Shown: piece by piece, positions 10,967 to 23,800 of the stretch
Layout of the letters: each line of letters starts with the position of its first letter
Position numbering within the stretch: the stretch's first letter is position 1
DNA from: Strigamia acuminata
Lineage: Eukaryota; Arthropoda; Chilopoda; Geophilomorpha; Linotaeniidae
DNA: 64,000 bases
Assembly (NCBI GenBank): GCA_949358305.1
Contig: OX442318.1
Span: 1,784,501 to 1,848,500 of the forward strand
Reading direction: 5' to 3'
Position numbers and translations under genes: made by a program
Notes under the pieces: generated by a model
The model's input: the letters and a program-made list of their open reading frames with translations, nothing else
Told to the model about the DNA's origin: nothing
Database searches by the model: none

Positions 10967-13900
10967 CTAATAGTATATCATGATTAGTGTGACTGCATTT
11001 CTATTATTTAAAAATGAATTAAACTTAGCAGTTTGTAAGTTAAAATCATAGTCTTTGATGCTTTGGTCGTACAAAGTAATGCTAGCAATCTCGCTCATTC
11101 TATCAGATAAACAGTTTAAGACAAAAATTTGTCACAAAATCCTATTTTTGGTCAGATTTTAATAACAGTTATGCGCGCAATCTAGCGCACTTGGGTCCAT
11201 GTTGGTGGAAAAATGTAAATTTTTGGCTTAATATGTCGATTTTTGGCTAAACTCGTCGATTTGTAGATAGTTACTTGTGCTAAAACTATGCAAAACGAAT
11301 GCTAAACATAGGACAAACGTGTGCTACAGCAGGGGTTCCCAAACTTTTTAGCATTGCGCCCCATTTTTAAGCAAGGCAATCTTCCGCGCCCCACTTCATC
11401 TACCGGTGCATTAAATTTTTCAAAAATGAACTACTAAAAAGAAAAAAGAAATTTTTATATAATATTGCATACAATTTTATACAATTTTACATATACTAGT
11501 AATTTTATGAGCATGAAGGCTTATTTATTAGCCATTTATCCATAATAGAATTGAGCACCCTAACTGAAATGGATTTGAATTTGGCAGTTGTGTATTGTCT
11601 AGATAGAATAGACTCTTCTAGACGACAAGACAAGTGCACTATTCTAGGAGGAGGGCATTATGTCTATAAATTAGTTTGATTGTTAAAATTTTTCAAAAAT
11701 AATTTTTGTGAGCGATGCGTCGCGCCCCATCAAAAATCAGCTCGCGCCTCACCGTTTGGGAAACGCTGCGCTACAGGATTAAGTAAATGGAAAAAAAAAC
11801 TTTCATTTTTTTCTTTTTATATTTAAAAATTAGTTATTGTGGGTCACAAGTGATTCTTAGTTTTTATTTTCGGTTTAAATTTTTGAATATTTTATTATGC
11901 AATAGTAAAAGTAGTAAATATTTCTAAAAACTTGTGCAAACGGTTACTAACAGTATTGTGAAGTATTATTTTTAATATTAATACTAATGTTTTTAATGCA
12001 CTTAATCCGAAAAGTAGCCAGCCCTGATCTCTGTGCTAAGAATTGTCGGATGTACTTTTTGGATTTGAAATCTGTTTATCACTATTTTCGGAGGAGAGAG
12101 AGGTCGGACAAACAGACAGACAGACAGATTCCTGATGATTAATGTATAGATGTTGAATTAATAGAAACTCACTTGCATTGGACTGACTGCTGGTCAAGCT
12201 TCATTCTAAAACATTTCTGTTCACATTCGGTAGCACGTTCATTCGTTTGACAGGGACTTTTGGGAGTGTTTATGCGAATAAGCTGAAAATAACTAATTTA
12301 GCAAATGGCACTGATATATTTTAGCGTGTGCAAAACTTCTACCGTTAGACGCGACAGATCGATTTTAATGCCGAAGGAGGTTGCACGTAAAAAAAAAATG
12401 TGTTTGGAGTGGAAAAGTTGATTTTTCGGCAGAAAGAAGACCTGCAATGAGTACAAAGAAATAATAATAAACATCTGAATGAAATGTTAATTCACAAGAC
12501 ATCTCACTGGGTCATATTCTTTGCATTTTCGAAGAAACCTTGTAGAGTAAATAATGAAAGTGTTATTCTTTGGAAAAAATGACTCTTCAACTGTAAAAAT
12601 TTATCAGTGAAAGAACTTATTTGATTTTTGGTAATGATTTATACCTTTCTTAATCACGGTGCACATTCCAAATGGTGTTGTCAAATATGATATGTTCACA
12701 ATTTTGGGATCTGCATTTTCATACTGGAAAAGAAATCATTTGTAAAAGTAATTTCCAAGCCCAGATTACCAAATTGTGTTTTGCATTCACAACTTTTTTA
12801 TGATCCTGATCAAGCACTTTTGTTTCCACTTAGGTTTTAAAGATGCTGATTTCTGGCACCTTGGAAATGAACAGTGTACCAAGCACTTGTTGCAGTTATA
12901 CCGGGTGGCCAACATAAAAGCGGCCTCATAATATTACATACACACATTTTCAGGCCGCTTTTATGTGGGCCACCCGGTAGCACTTAAGCAGTTAATGCTA
13001 AGAAATCGTTAAAGGTAAAATTTCGATTACAGCCAATCAAATGAAATGACTGCATTCTACAATGCAATAATTTCATGAAATTAATTTTCTGTGATTTGCA
13101 TAGTGCTCTCCACTCTCCTTCCAAACACAAGTTAAGAAACAGGGTTGAATGGGGATATTAAGGAATGGGATGATGTCATAGATCACGTAATAAGATTATT
13201 TATATTAGTTGTGTGCGATTTTAAAATTTCAATTGCTTACTTGGGTAGTCTTGTCAAATCCGCCTACCACCTCCTCTCTGTACTCTCCATTAACCTCTCT
13301 AGAATCTTCCCATAATTTCAATGAATTGTTTACGTATCGAGATTTAGGGTGGAGTAAGTCAAAAAGTTGAGAATTGGAGCAATCTGTACCAAGTTCTTCT
13401 GCTAACTTCTGCTTATAGAAATTTATATTACCATGATCGAAACAAGCGACAATAAGTGGAAACTGGATAATGTCATCTCTCACGAGACTAACAGTTTTGA
13501 CGAGTCGAAAATCAAAATATGTAGCAATTTGATTGTAAACATTGTAAAACGACATGAGGATCAGAATTAGGAAAAGTGAGTTTTTCAGTTTCTGCTGCAC
13601 GGACGATTTTTTTCGCGTGGTGTTCTGATGTTTTTCAAGAATTGTTTGAATTTTGTGTTTCAACTTGGAATTTGCCTTTGTTATTTTTCTGAACTTCATA
13701 AAGGGCATTCTGCAGCCGTGAACAAATATTTGGATGATTGTTAAGCAAGACATTCCAAAATAGAGTCCAACGTTTCCACCAAGGTCGCACAGTAAAGAGA
13801 TGATGTCATAGGAAACATGTTCTTGCAAGGTTCGGACATGATTATTGACAACGATAACTTCCAGAGCATACTCAGACTGATGAATATTCAATGTTTCATA

Positions 13901-16900
13901 GCGTATGCTTAGTTTTGTCACTTCGCATGAATCGGCACATTTGCAATGATTTCTAAGTTTTGTTGTATGGATAAATTTTGTCCACATTTGATATTGCTGT
14001 CTTAGGTAAGTGGCGTTGCATTCCGGTAGGTCTGTCGTTTCGTAAAATGGAGATCTAAAAAATAAGTTGAGTTACTTTGTGTTGGTTGTTGACAAATTGA
14101 AAATTGATACATACACGTGGGATTCATAGGGCAATACAAATAGCTGTATTTGAAAAGTGAGTTTAAAATTTAAGTTGTTGCAGTTGCAGTTGTTTTACTG
14201 CGTAAATGGTGCGCGCATGCCCACATACTGAAAGCAGACTATCAGCCATCATTTAGATAGTCCGACACAACCTTCAGTCGAGCAATTTCAACGTTCACAT
14301 GATTAAGGGACCACCAGAAAAGTATGGAGTAATTAATTGCCAAAAAAGGATGGCAAGTTACTTTATATCGGAGAACGAAGCAGACATTTTGTTTTGGGTT
14401 ACTAAATGTCTATGATTCTTTTCTACCAGCAACGTTTTCTTAACTGCTCTTTAGTTGGTTAAAATTACACTAGGGGGTTTCATAAATGATGCGCTGAAGG
14501 CGCTGAAGCGATTATGACGATTATTCTGCTGAAGCGATTATCATGTGACTTGCGTGGGCCAATCACATGAATAATCGCTTCAGCGTTTCCGCACTTATTT
14601 ATAATCACTGAAAAAGGAGCTTTTCATGCTTAAAACATAACATAACATAACCGGAAGTCATGTGACAGTAGTATAATCAATTGAACCTAGCGTGGGTCTT
14701 CAATAATAGAGCGATTGTGATTATTGGAATAATCACTTCAGCGCTTTCAGTGCATCATTTATGAAACCCCTTACTTACATGCCAGTTTAAATGTGCAGTT
14801 ATTTTCTACACAGGCAACTTTTTTGTTATTTTGTTCGTTAATTCATTGTCTCACACTGGCACTACAGTTACACAATTTTGCTATTCAGAGTGGAATTATT
14901 GGATTTTGCAGTTTACACTGAAAGGGTTTACGAATTCCAAAATAGAAGTTTTCTAACTAAATATTTTCATGAATAAATAAATAAATAAATAAAAATCCGG
15001 AAACTGGTCACAAAATTTACCACAGATTGTAAATCTTGCTCAGAGTAATTTTAGGGAATGATGTGTTATTAAAACACGTGTACCTGCACTTAATTTTTTT
15101 CAAGAGACAAGGATGCAAGCAGCCAATTAAATTGTTGTCGCATGGATTTCGTTTTGTGTTGACAAAGTTATACTGAAAGAAATTAATATTGTGAATGTTA
15201 CTCAAATTAAAATATCTGAAGGAGAATTTACACATGATAAGATTAGTTGTATTTAATTTCACGGCCTTTAGTGTTTATATCAGTGAACGTTAATTTTCGT
15301 TTTAGTTAAATTAGACAAGTTGCTTGAGAATGACTAGCGGTACCGGTAGTTGGACTTTGGACCTTGTGAGCTTGAAGTCAGGGCATGCAAGCACACCGAC
15401 CAAACTGATGTAGCTTCAAAACGAGCTTGCTCGAAATTCATCTCACTTCAATTTACGGGAGACAGATCATTGGAAACAAGCTGGGATTTGTAATGCAGGG
15501 AAGCATTACACATTAGACTTCTAAACCCTGTCATTTTGTCCCTAAATAAAACACCGAAATAATAGAAAATAAAGTAATTAAAAAAAAAAATTTTTTTTGC
15601 CAATATAAAGCAACAACAAACAAAATCCCACCAAAATTTGATATGATATGCTACAATCGGGAAATTAATCGCGCGGAAAACTAGAAAATATTTCTAGTTC
15701 GATTTTATTTTGCAGCCAATCACAGCTCATTTGCAGCAAACCCCGGATGCAACGTATCCGCGGCGTATCCGCAAGTGTGAACCGTCTTCCATGAAAATGA
15801 CGGAAATGACTTTGTCATAATGACGTCATTTCTGTAATTTTCATGGAATACACCGCTAAAAGTGCACTAAAACCGGTTTATTAATTCAACCGGAGGTCGG
15901 AGAAATCTGAAAATACCTTAGGATACTAATATAGGTATGCTCGACTTAATGCCGTTGTCCGTTTCACTCTAGCTGCTATAGTTTTTGCGGAATCGTTGAC
16001 GACGGACGGACGGACGGACAGACGGACATGACCGTTTCATGAGACTTTCTAAACATAGAGTTTAGAAGTCTAAAAGTCAACATAGAGTGAAGCACATAGT
16101 GTAAAAAAAGGAAGGATTTTCTTTTGGGTGTGTGGATTGGCAACCATTTTCAAATTTCTTTTTCATGTCAGTTTTACAATGTAAATTTGACGGCTAGTGC
16201 AGTTTGACATTATACAGGGTGAGCCAGAGAGACCTGATGATTTTGAAAATTTAATTACTTTGTAACTGATTAAAACTTCTATTGTTGAGCTATTGCTTCC
16301 TCCAACAATCTCTACTCTATACTCTTGTTCGATTCAAAAGGATGCTCTTCTCCCATTGGCCGAGCCGTATCACTGGTGTAGTGATCCAAAAATGTAGACC
16401 CAAACACCAGAAATGCATTACAATGTACAGACACTGTAATCGATTGCCTAGGCAACGGCCAAAAATTCAAACTTGTTTTTCCAGACATAATAACCGATAA
16501 ACAGTTTTTCAGTTATATGTGCATAGAAATGTTATTTCCGAAAAGGAGATAACATTTCTTTATAAAAATAATCAAAATTATATCAACTTAAATGGTAATA
16601 GCAATCACAAAACATAATAAAAATAAAAACTACTTCTCCTAGTGGTAGTAATACAGACTGGGGTTAGTAGTAATGCGGCTCGGCCAATGGGAGAAGGGCA
16701 CCCTTTTGAGTCGAACAAGAGTATAGTCAAAATGGTGACTGATAAATAAGCACATAAATTCTTCAGATTTCTCTGGCCCGTTGAGTTTTGTTATTTTATT
16801 GTGTGTTCAATTGATAAATTATTCTTACCTTTTGCACATTCGACATAGCAATGGTACTTAGATATACTAGTATACGGCTGCTATCTCGTCTATAAATTTT

Positions 16901-17112
16901 TATTCGAATCTTAACACCACCTTCATATGTAAGATGCGCTACTGGCGACGGATGAATTAATAGCTTTAAATTTAGAGAAGAAATAGAACACTTTTAATCG
17001 GATTTAAAAATTACAATTATTTACAGTTGCCATCACAACTTTCCATTGTAATAAATTGTTATTGCAATACTTAAGTACCGTACTGCTTTATTAAAATTTT
17101 TTTTTGGGCTGA

Positions 17113-17145
<33 letters not shown>

Positions 17146-18213
17146 AAGTCGGTTTGGGGCGGCGCGCGGTGCAATAAACGCCGCCCGGCGTTTGTATTCG
17201 AGCCCGGCGTCTGAATGAAACGGGCGTTTAAATGAGGCAGTACGGTAATGACCATTTTGTCTCCTGAACTAAAATAAATTTAAATTTCTATAAAAATATA
17301 AGGTTTATAAAAGCAGTTCTGTTAATCTGCAAAATAGTTTGATTTTAATATCAATATACGATGATATAAGCAAAAATATTTTATAATTTTGGCAAAAAAA
17401 CACAACACTTACTTTAAAATCCCAACAACCTTCAGGAAATTTTAGTTTGATGACCATCTTGTAATTAACATTTCCAAATTGAAGTAATGCTAAATAAAAA
17501 GGAATTTTACAATAATAAACGTGGATTTGCATTTATCTAGTTTTCTAACTTACGGCTTGAAATTTTACCAACTGGCCGTTCAAGATTAAGGAGGTTTTGA
17601 ATTGTCAAGTTGCTGCGTGATTTTCTCTGCAAAGATATTTTCTTATTGCTTGTTAAAAAATAATAAAGAAATGAAAATTTACCATTGAAAAATATGCATC
17701 AGATATGTAACTAGTTGTATGCAAATATTTTACCATCTCTTGAAGAGTGTATTTATATTTACCAAATTCCAGTGCGTAAGATCCTTGACACAGGTTTAAA
17801 ATGTATTTGTTCTGTTTGTTTTTGATATTTAGTTTTTGTTCGTTTTGGAAATGGAAATTTTGATATTCTTGCGTTGATTCTGGGTAAATATAAACATTTG
17901 GAAAATCACCATGACTGGTTTCAATGAAGTACGCATCAACTGTTGTTGGTTCGCTCATGTAATGCCAAATCCGTTCTCCCGTTTGAAAAACACACACTGT
18001 CAAATCTACAATGAGCAATGTAAATAATAGAATGGACATTTTCTTTTTCTTTTTTGAAATCTTCTTCATCGATTTGAAAAATGCTGGCATCTCCGATTGC
18101 TCTGCCATCACATTGGCAACGAGTTGTTGCATTTTTCTTTGTCGACGTTGTTGGATTCGTTCAAATGGTCGAATCAGTTTGTGTTCACCCATTTGGTATA
18201 TTTTTATCGCCAT
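10636..18213 (-). CDS. Two-domain (concatenated) DEG/ENaC sodium-channel-like gene, copy 2, complete
   Basis: Eleven exons with matching phases: 17683-18213, 17554-17626, 17413-17489, 16829-16963, 15084-15172, 13241-14054, 12645-12723, 12508-12590, 12343-12441, 12173-12282, 10636-10966. Total 2421 nt, about 806 residues, no internal stop. Domain 1: poly-Lys before TM1 (residues about 58-80), FPNVYIYP after TM1, spaced Cys pattern, CKCADSCE before TM2, then GLYFGMS (GxS filter). A basic linker leads to a second TM1, FPLIV after it, FGMC, a second Cys cluster, CSCAPRCEE, and a last TM2 with GILTGLS ending in IEYFI then stop. Each domain is about 400 residues, short against usual family members. 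DEG/ENaC proteins form trimeric sodium-permeable channels in the plasma membrane; the gating stimulus cannot be read from sequence. The exact start codon is uncertain. Confidence 0.8.
11330..11768. mobile_element. Non-autonomous hAT element, 439 bp
   Basis: Begins CAGGGGTTCCCAAACT and ends GTTTGGGAAACGCTG, typical hAT ends. It is flanked by the 8-bp direct repeat TGCTACAG / CGCTACAG (one mismatch). Intron of DEG/ENaC copy 2; the empty site CGCTACAG occurs once in copy 1 near 25520. No transposase. Confidence 0.8.
12901..12977. mobile_element. Tiny 77-bp hairpin MITE, TA target
   Basis: Arms CCGGGTGGCC..CATAAAAGCGGCCT and complement, with only a short loop, flanked by TA. Present in the copy 2 intron, absent at the matching place in copy 1. 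Confidence 0.6.
13241..14054 (-). CDS. Fusion exon joining DEG/ENaC domain 1 C-terminus to domain 2 N-terminus (copy 2)
   Basis: One 814-nt exon bounded by TTTTTAG before it and CCAA/GTAAGC after it. It is open for 271 codons in the frame set by the upstream exon (phase 2) and hands on phase 0. In order it encodes the end of ectodomain 1 (Leu-Pro-Glu-Cys, then CKCADSCE), TM2 with GGNVGLYFGMS, about 45 residues of cytosolic linker rich in Lys/Arg, then a new hydrophobic TM1, FPLIV, and the first part of ectodomain 2. No intron, stop or start-codon context lies between the two domains. So the join is not two neighbouring genes run together by an ORF caller. Confidence 0.82.
14473..14771. mobile_element. 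MITE, second copy of 1211-1509
   Basis: Identical position and sequence in the right duplicated block, so it inserted before that duplication. Confidence 0.7.
15513..16071. mobile_element. Second copy of the 2251-2809 element
   Basis: Same sequence in the right duplicated block. Confidence 0.45.
16320..16723. mobile_element. MITE, second copy of 3058-3461
   Basis: Same insertion in the right duplicated block. Confidence 0.7.
17078..17245. mobile_element. Second copy of the 168-bp MITE with 29-C run
   Basis: Homopolymer at 17113-17141, the same length of 29 as in the left copy. Confidence 0.6.
17683..18213 (-). CDS. First recognisable coding exon of DEG/ENaC copy 2 (N-tail, TM1, start of ectodomain 1)
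   Basis: 177 codons from the chosen Met. Contents: about 58 residues rich in Lys/Arg/Gln including a run of five Lys, a hydrophobic TM1, then FPNVYIYP and the first ectodomain part. It ends at Phe-Ser-Met/GTAAAT, phase 0. Two earlier in-frame Met codons lie within the same open stretch, up to 18339. A TTTACAG just before the Val-Tyr-Phe-Tyr codons could be a splice acceptor, so an upstream exon may supply the true start. Confidence 0.65.
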
Positions 18214-18362
18214 ATTTTCATAAAAATAGACCTGTAAATTGAAATTCATAATAAATTGTTTTTTGTTGTCATTGCACAGTACACATGCAAGAGGAACACA
18301 GGGCAGGAAGTTATTTGAATCGTTAATCATAAATAACATTGTAATTTCAGTATAGGTTTATA

Positions 18363-19717
18363 AGGGTGAGGCACAAAAAATTATGAACACATGGGATTTG
18401 TTTGTTTTGAGGTCATCTCATTATTTTATTGTTTTCTAACATTTTCAAAACCATGACCATAACCATGAAACCTTGTTTTTGAACATGGAAACTCTTAATT
18501 TTCGTCGTAATCAACTAAAATGAAAAAATACGTAGGTTCAAAAAATTATGAACAGTAGGTTTACAATGATTTATGACAATGTAGGCAATGATTTAGTACC
18601 ATTTAATACCCAACAAAGTTACCCTTAAGATGACTATGTACACCCTGTCTGAAATGGAATTAATTAGTGATTTTAATGAGGAAAAGTAGCTGCAGCTTTG
18701 TGGACTGGGCCATTGTCTTGCTGAAAGGTGGCTTTTCTGCCTTTGAGTCAAGTTTTGTAGGGACGTAAATGTTTCTGTAGTATGTCCTGATATGCATTTG
18801 CATACATCCTTCCAGAAATTAAGGCTAAAGATGTTTTTTCTTAAAATTGAAACCACTCCATATCATCACAATTCCTCCACCTTTGAAAAATACTCCTCTT
18901 CTTCATGTAAATTAAGCCAATAGTGTTTTTTGCCATCTGGGCTATTAAGGTTGAACTTTTTTATCACTGAAAATTATTTTTCTCTATTCTGCATCCCAGT
19001 TTGATATTTTTTGGCACACTTTAATCTGTCTTCTTTTTGCTTCTTTTTCAGGAATGGTTTTGCCTTCTTTTTCATCTACTTACAATTGTCATTCTTCTTC
19101 AAATCTCGAGTAACTGTAGTTTTTGATACATTTACACTCTATTCACTAGCAATTTTTCGATCAAACTGATTTTTATTTACAGCCAAATGGAAAATACGTC
19201 GCAGATCATATTGTTTCAGTTTACTTTTTCTCCCGCCACACTTCTTTCTCCCAGTCAAACTACTTTTGCCATTGATCTATTGTGTTACGGTAGACCTTGC
19301 TCTGTTCAACCGACTTGCAATTACACTAAGAGAGACTTTTTCAGCTACTACTAGTAGGGTATCAATTTGGCAGCATAGGATGAAATTCCCATTTCCACAT
19401 TAAAATCATTAATTAATTCCATGTCAGACAGGGTGTACATAGTTATCTTAAAGTAGGGTAACTTTATTGGATATTAAATGGTACTAAATCATTGCCTACA
19501 TTGTCATACATCATTGGAAACCTATGGTTCATAATTTTTTGAATCTAGGTATTTTTTTTATTTTAGTTGATTACGACGAAAATTAAAGGTTTCCATGTTC
19601 AAAAACAAGGTTTCATGGTTATGGTCATGGTTTTGAAAATGTTAGAAAACAATAAAATAATGAGATGACCTCAAAACAAACAAATCCCATGTGTTCATAA
19701 TTTTTTGTGCCTCACCT
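18363..19717 (-). mobile_element. Second copy of the long-TIR Tc1-type element (with broken transposase)
   Basis: Same as 5101-6455 including the decay, so it inserted and died before the block duplicated. Confidence 0.75.
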
Positions 19718-19882
19718 TAAAATATATTTCAGCAAATGCTTGTTCTATCTTTTGAACAACTTTGGTTATGAACATGATTCATCAAGTATGCGTTTAAGCA
19801 TAACTGCATTTTTGAATTATTCTCCTTGATTAATTTTTCACAAATTTTTTTTGTGTCAAAGTAGTAATAGTGGAAATTAATA

Positions 19883-20177
19883 GCCCAAAGTTTAAATCTA
19901 GTTCTGGTAGTTGGTGCGAACGCATCTAGCCCAAAATTATCTAGTTTAAAAATTGTTAAACTAGGTAATTCTAATCCATTTGTGTGAACTAGATAATTGC
20001 CAAAGAACTAGATAACTGCCAAGGTCACTTCCCACAATTCCATGCGTAACCTGGTCAGTTGGTTGTCTATTGGCTGCATGCTAGCCTAGATACGTGGCTT
20101 TTTGCTTTTTGGTGCGAACGCTTTAGCCTGAACTTTTTAAGCTAATATCAGGCCAGAACTAGATTTAAAGTTTGGGC
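19883..20177. mobile_element. MITE, second copy of 6621-6915
   Basis: Same insertion in the right duplicated block. Confidence 0.65.
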
Positions 20178-20513
20178 TAGCCCAAACTTTCTGGTGCGAA
20201 CAAGGTATAACCACTTGGCCACCCAAGGGTGACTTGCGTCACTGACACACACTGCTTACTGGACCCACCACAGCCTCCATGAGCAGCTGCATGGACCGAG
20301 GTTATTACGGCAAAACAGTAAAGCGTACTGACCCCTTCACCCATGGGGATAACCTCCCTGTTGGTTGCTGTGTGGCGTGCCCAAGAGCCACAGCCAGCTT
20401 GTAGGTTAAACAAGGGAACTCCGACTCCTAGACAACAGATTACAGGTCACCAATTTTCTAATTCTTGTGAACTCTTAAGATGTCAATTTTTTTGATTAGC
20501 TTTCTGTACTTAC

Positions 20514-20831
20514 AGTTTGAAGTTGCGATTAATGGAACTGCGGCACTTGATCTGTTCGTATTGCCACTGCAATGCAGTATATTGATGTTGTGTCTGTTGA
20601 AAGAGTAATTTAAAATTAATGACAACTTAAATAATTTATCACAAAGACTTGATTATAACTAATCACCAGTTGAATGTCAGAAAACCAACCATTATAATGT
20701 TTTCAAAGTCATGAACATAGTTATTACTAATAACTATGATCATGTTTCGTCTGGACAGTAAAAATCAATAATATTTTGCAAAGAAATATGCTTACATCTT
20801 CCATGTACTTGACCCTAATGCCAGGAGCCAT
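20514..20831 (-). other. Candidate upstream exons of DEG/ENaC copy 2 (20796-20831 and 20514-20593)
   Basis: Same sequences as 7252-7569. The 3' exon resembles 34666-34760 upstream of copy 1 only at its last few codons (Leu-Lys-Leu) and donor. Confidence 0.3.
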
Positions 20832-23800
20832 TGAGCAATATATAGTTTGCCAGAAAAATGTATATACGAAATCTGTTCACGCTTACTGAGAAGATACAGG
20901 TTTTGTGTAAACATTTTTTTGTGTAAACATTTTTTTGTGTGTATATTGCTCTGGCGTACTCTGTATTTGTTAAAATGAGAATGAAAATTTTTAATACACT
21001 ATAGATCTGTTTGTAGTACAATGAATTTTCAAAGGCAATCCCTGAATAGAAGAAACAGGCCTGTTCGCACAAATATTATTTTTAATTGTGGTACCGAACA
21101 ACCAGGAACAACATTGATTCCTATATGGAGTATTAGATATCATGCACGGGAGAAATCAATGGTGAAAGACTGCACTTTTCATATTCTGCAACCAGAGCGT
21201 GCTGTCAAACATTAAAAATGGTAATTTCAAGGTTGATTACTATTTTTTTTTATTGGACAATAAGTTGAGGGAGAATTGATTAAAATTGGAAAATTTACAC
21301 TGGAATAATTAATTAATTCAAATTGAAGAAGCAAATGGCAACATTCTGCGCTTCCAAGTTGCAGCGCCAATTAGTGGCGTAATACGAAACTAATATCAAG
21401 GTTTAAATGCGATCAATTTATTAAACCGATCTCATTAATTTAAATTATAAAAAAACAAAAATACTTATTAAAAATATGTGTTTATTATACGAGTTTTTAA
21501 ACTCAAAATCAAACATGAAAATTCTAATTGCGGGAATGCTGCGGGATTGATCGCTACCAGTCAGCTTGTGGGAAATGGCGGTTGTTTGTTATGAGTATTT
21601 CTGCCAAATTGAGCATCAAACACGGATGGATTTCACCTATGACTGTGGGTAATCGTCTCGAATAAAGCTACAAACCAATCTACAACCCGATTTCGTATAA
21701 AATCTTAACAAGTTCATTCATTTATTTATTTATTTATTTCTAGTCTGTTTTAATATTACGACACCGTGATGAAAGTCTCCGCCGAGCCACCTCGCGCAAT
21801 TTGATCCCATCCTTGCAAGGTAAACAACATTTAATTTTGACATATAAATTTGGCACTCGTCTAGGTCTCGAGATTTTTATGGACCTAATTCAGTTAGTCA
21901 AAAATAAAAAAAAATCAAATCAAATCAGAATTTTGTTAATTTGATGTCCATTTTGTGTCATGGAAAATCTATTTTGCTGATGTTCGAAATATTAGACAAT
22001 TTTAGCTATTTATTTTAAAAATCTTTGAAAATTTTAACTATTTTTTTAAAAAAAAGTTTGAAAATTTTAACTTTTTTTTAAAAAATTTTGTTTTAGATGT
22101 TTTCATGCTACGGATGTGATCAAACCAACTTTTATTATCACGTATAAGATGTGATACTTTGAGACAGTTGTTTTCCGTAGAAATGCTTTTGTTTTCCAAA
22201 TAACCAATACAGACGATTTGATGTCTGTCTTATCAGACATTGAACAGGACGGTTTAGTTGCGATCTTTGCCCGCATGAATCAGTTATTGATGCACTAACT
22301 TCTCGTGACGGATGATTTTTTATCTTTGTCAAGTGAGTTAATTATCTTAATTTTATCCAATAAAATAAATCGATTAACAAGCTTGCCCGTACCCTGTTGT
22401 GTCCATAATTAAGACAGATTTCAAATTCTCTGTTATTATTGATCGTCGAGGAGATTAGGTCCAGCCTGCCAAATTTCAACAATAAAACAAGGTAGTTGGT
22501 CTTTTTTTTTCTATCATTAGGTTTATTTCTACGATTTACACAATATTACAAATAGTGTATTTCAGGTGCACAACTAAAGGTATTCTCCTCTTCAAGTATT
22601 TGAGATGTGTTCTGTTGGAATCCGAGGCCATTCCTAGCAGAGACGATTCAGAAACAAAAAGAGAGAGAGAGTGTATTTTAAAGTTGTTAACAACCATTGA
22701 AACGGAGTTCAGTAGCTGCGACTACTGGTTAGCCAAAGTTAAATTTTAGATGAAAGATTTTACATTTAAAAACATAGGACATTAAACATATTTACATTTA
22801 AATACATAACTTATAAGATTAAATACATTTAGATTTAAAAACATTTAGATTTAAAATATTTAGATTTTAAAACATTTAGATTTTAAAATATTAGATACTG
22901 AAGCAGTTTAGTAACTGGGACCATGAGTTAACCTAAAACTAAAACTTTGATATGAAACAACAAGAATTCATTTTACAATTTAGTTCACACGAGACGAAAT
23001 ACATTTAAAGTTTTTGAAATTTTGTTCGAGGCTGAGGTTAAAATTACTTTGTGAATAATGTGCTTTTAGTAAGCGACATGCATTGATGGAGCCGCCGTAT
23101 GTGCTTTTGTAACTTAACTCTACTTTTGTGAATATTATTTGCAGTTTTTGCGATTAAATGATTTTCAAATTTCAAATTAAATTATTTTAGTTGGTCGAAA
23201 TTGGTGTTTTTTGCCACAATTAATAAAAATTATGCAATTATGTAGAGAATGCTTTCTGTCTTACTTTTTGCTTACATTTTCAATACTTATACAATACCAG
23301 GCCATTCCCAGCAGAGGCGCTTCAGGAACGAAGAGAGAAAGTGCATTTGAAACGTTGATATCAGATACTAAAACAGTTGTAGTTAAAGTATATTGTTTTA
23401 GATGAAAGATTTTACATTTTACATTTATATACAAACAAGTTTAAATGTAATTATTTGATTAAACAAGTGTTCGAATGCAACTGGTTTGTCAATGTGCTTT
23501 TAGAGGTTAAATGTTAAAGATAACTCAACTAGTGTATCCCGTGTATTTGAGAATGTTATCAATATAGTCTGCATTGATGTGTCTGCTTGCTATGTTTCCT
23601 GTTTCTTACATAGATTACACAAGTTGTTGCATTGATTGAGCTGCCATATCTGTTTTTGCATAAATCATAACGCAGTAAAGCTTTTTCGTGGTTTTGTTTT
23701 TAAAACTATTGAAGTTTCAACATTGGGTCAAAATGGGTCAATTACCATGTTTACATGATCACAGTTTTCCAGATAAGTGAATATTCGGATTTTATTTATC

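Larger units (their letters stand above)
13263..23538. repeat. Right copy of the duplicated block
   Basis: Contains most of DEG/ENaC copy 2 (fusion exon to first exon) plus about 5.3 kb of its upstream flank. Identity with 1-10276 stops at about 23538, where the flank becomes a diverged paralogue with its own insertion at 23745-24309. Confidence 0.9.

Noticed and set aside
20177-20413. Possible tRNA-derived SINE (TGGCCAAGTGG resembles an A box)
   Set aside because: The B-box-like GTTCGCACC is only a few bases away, so no tRNA body can fit.
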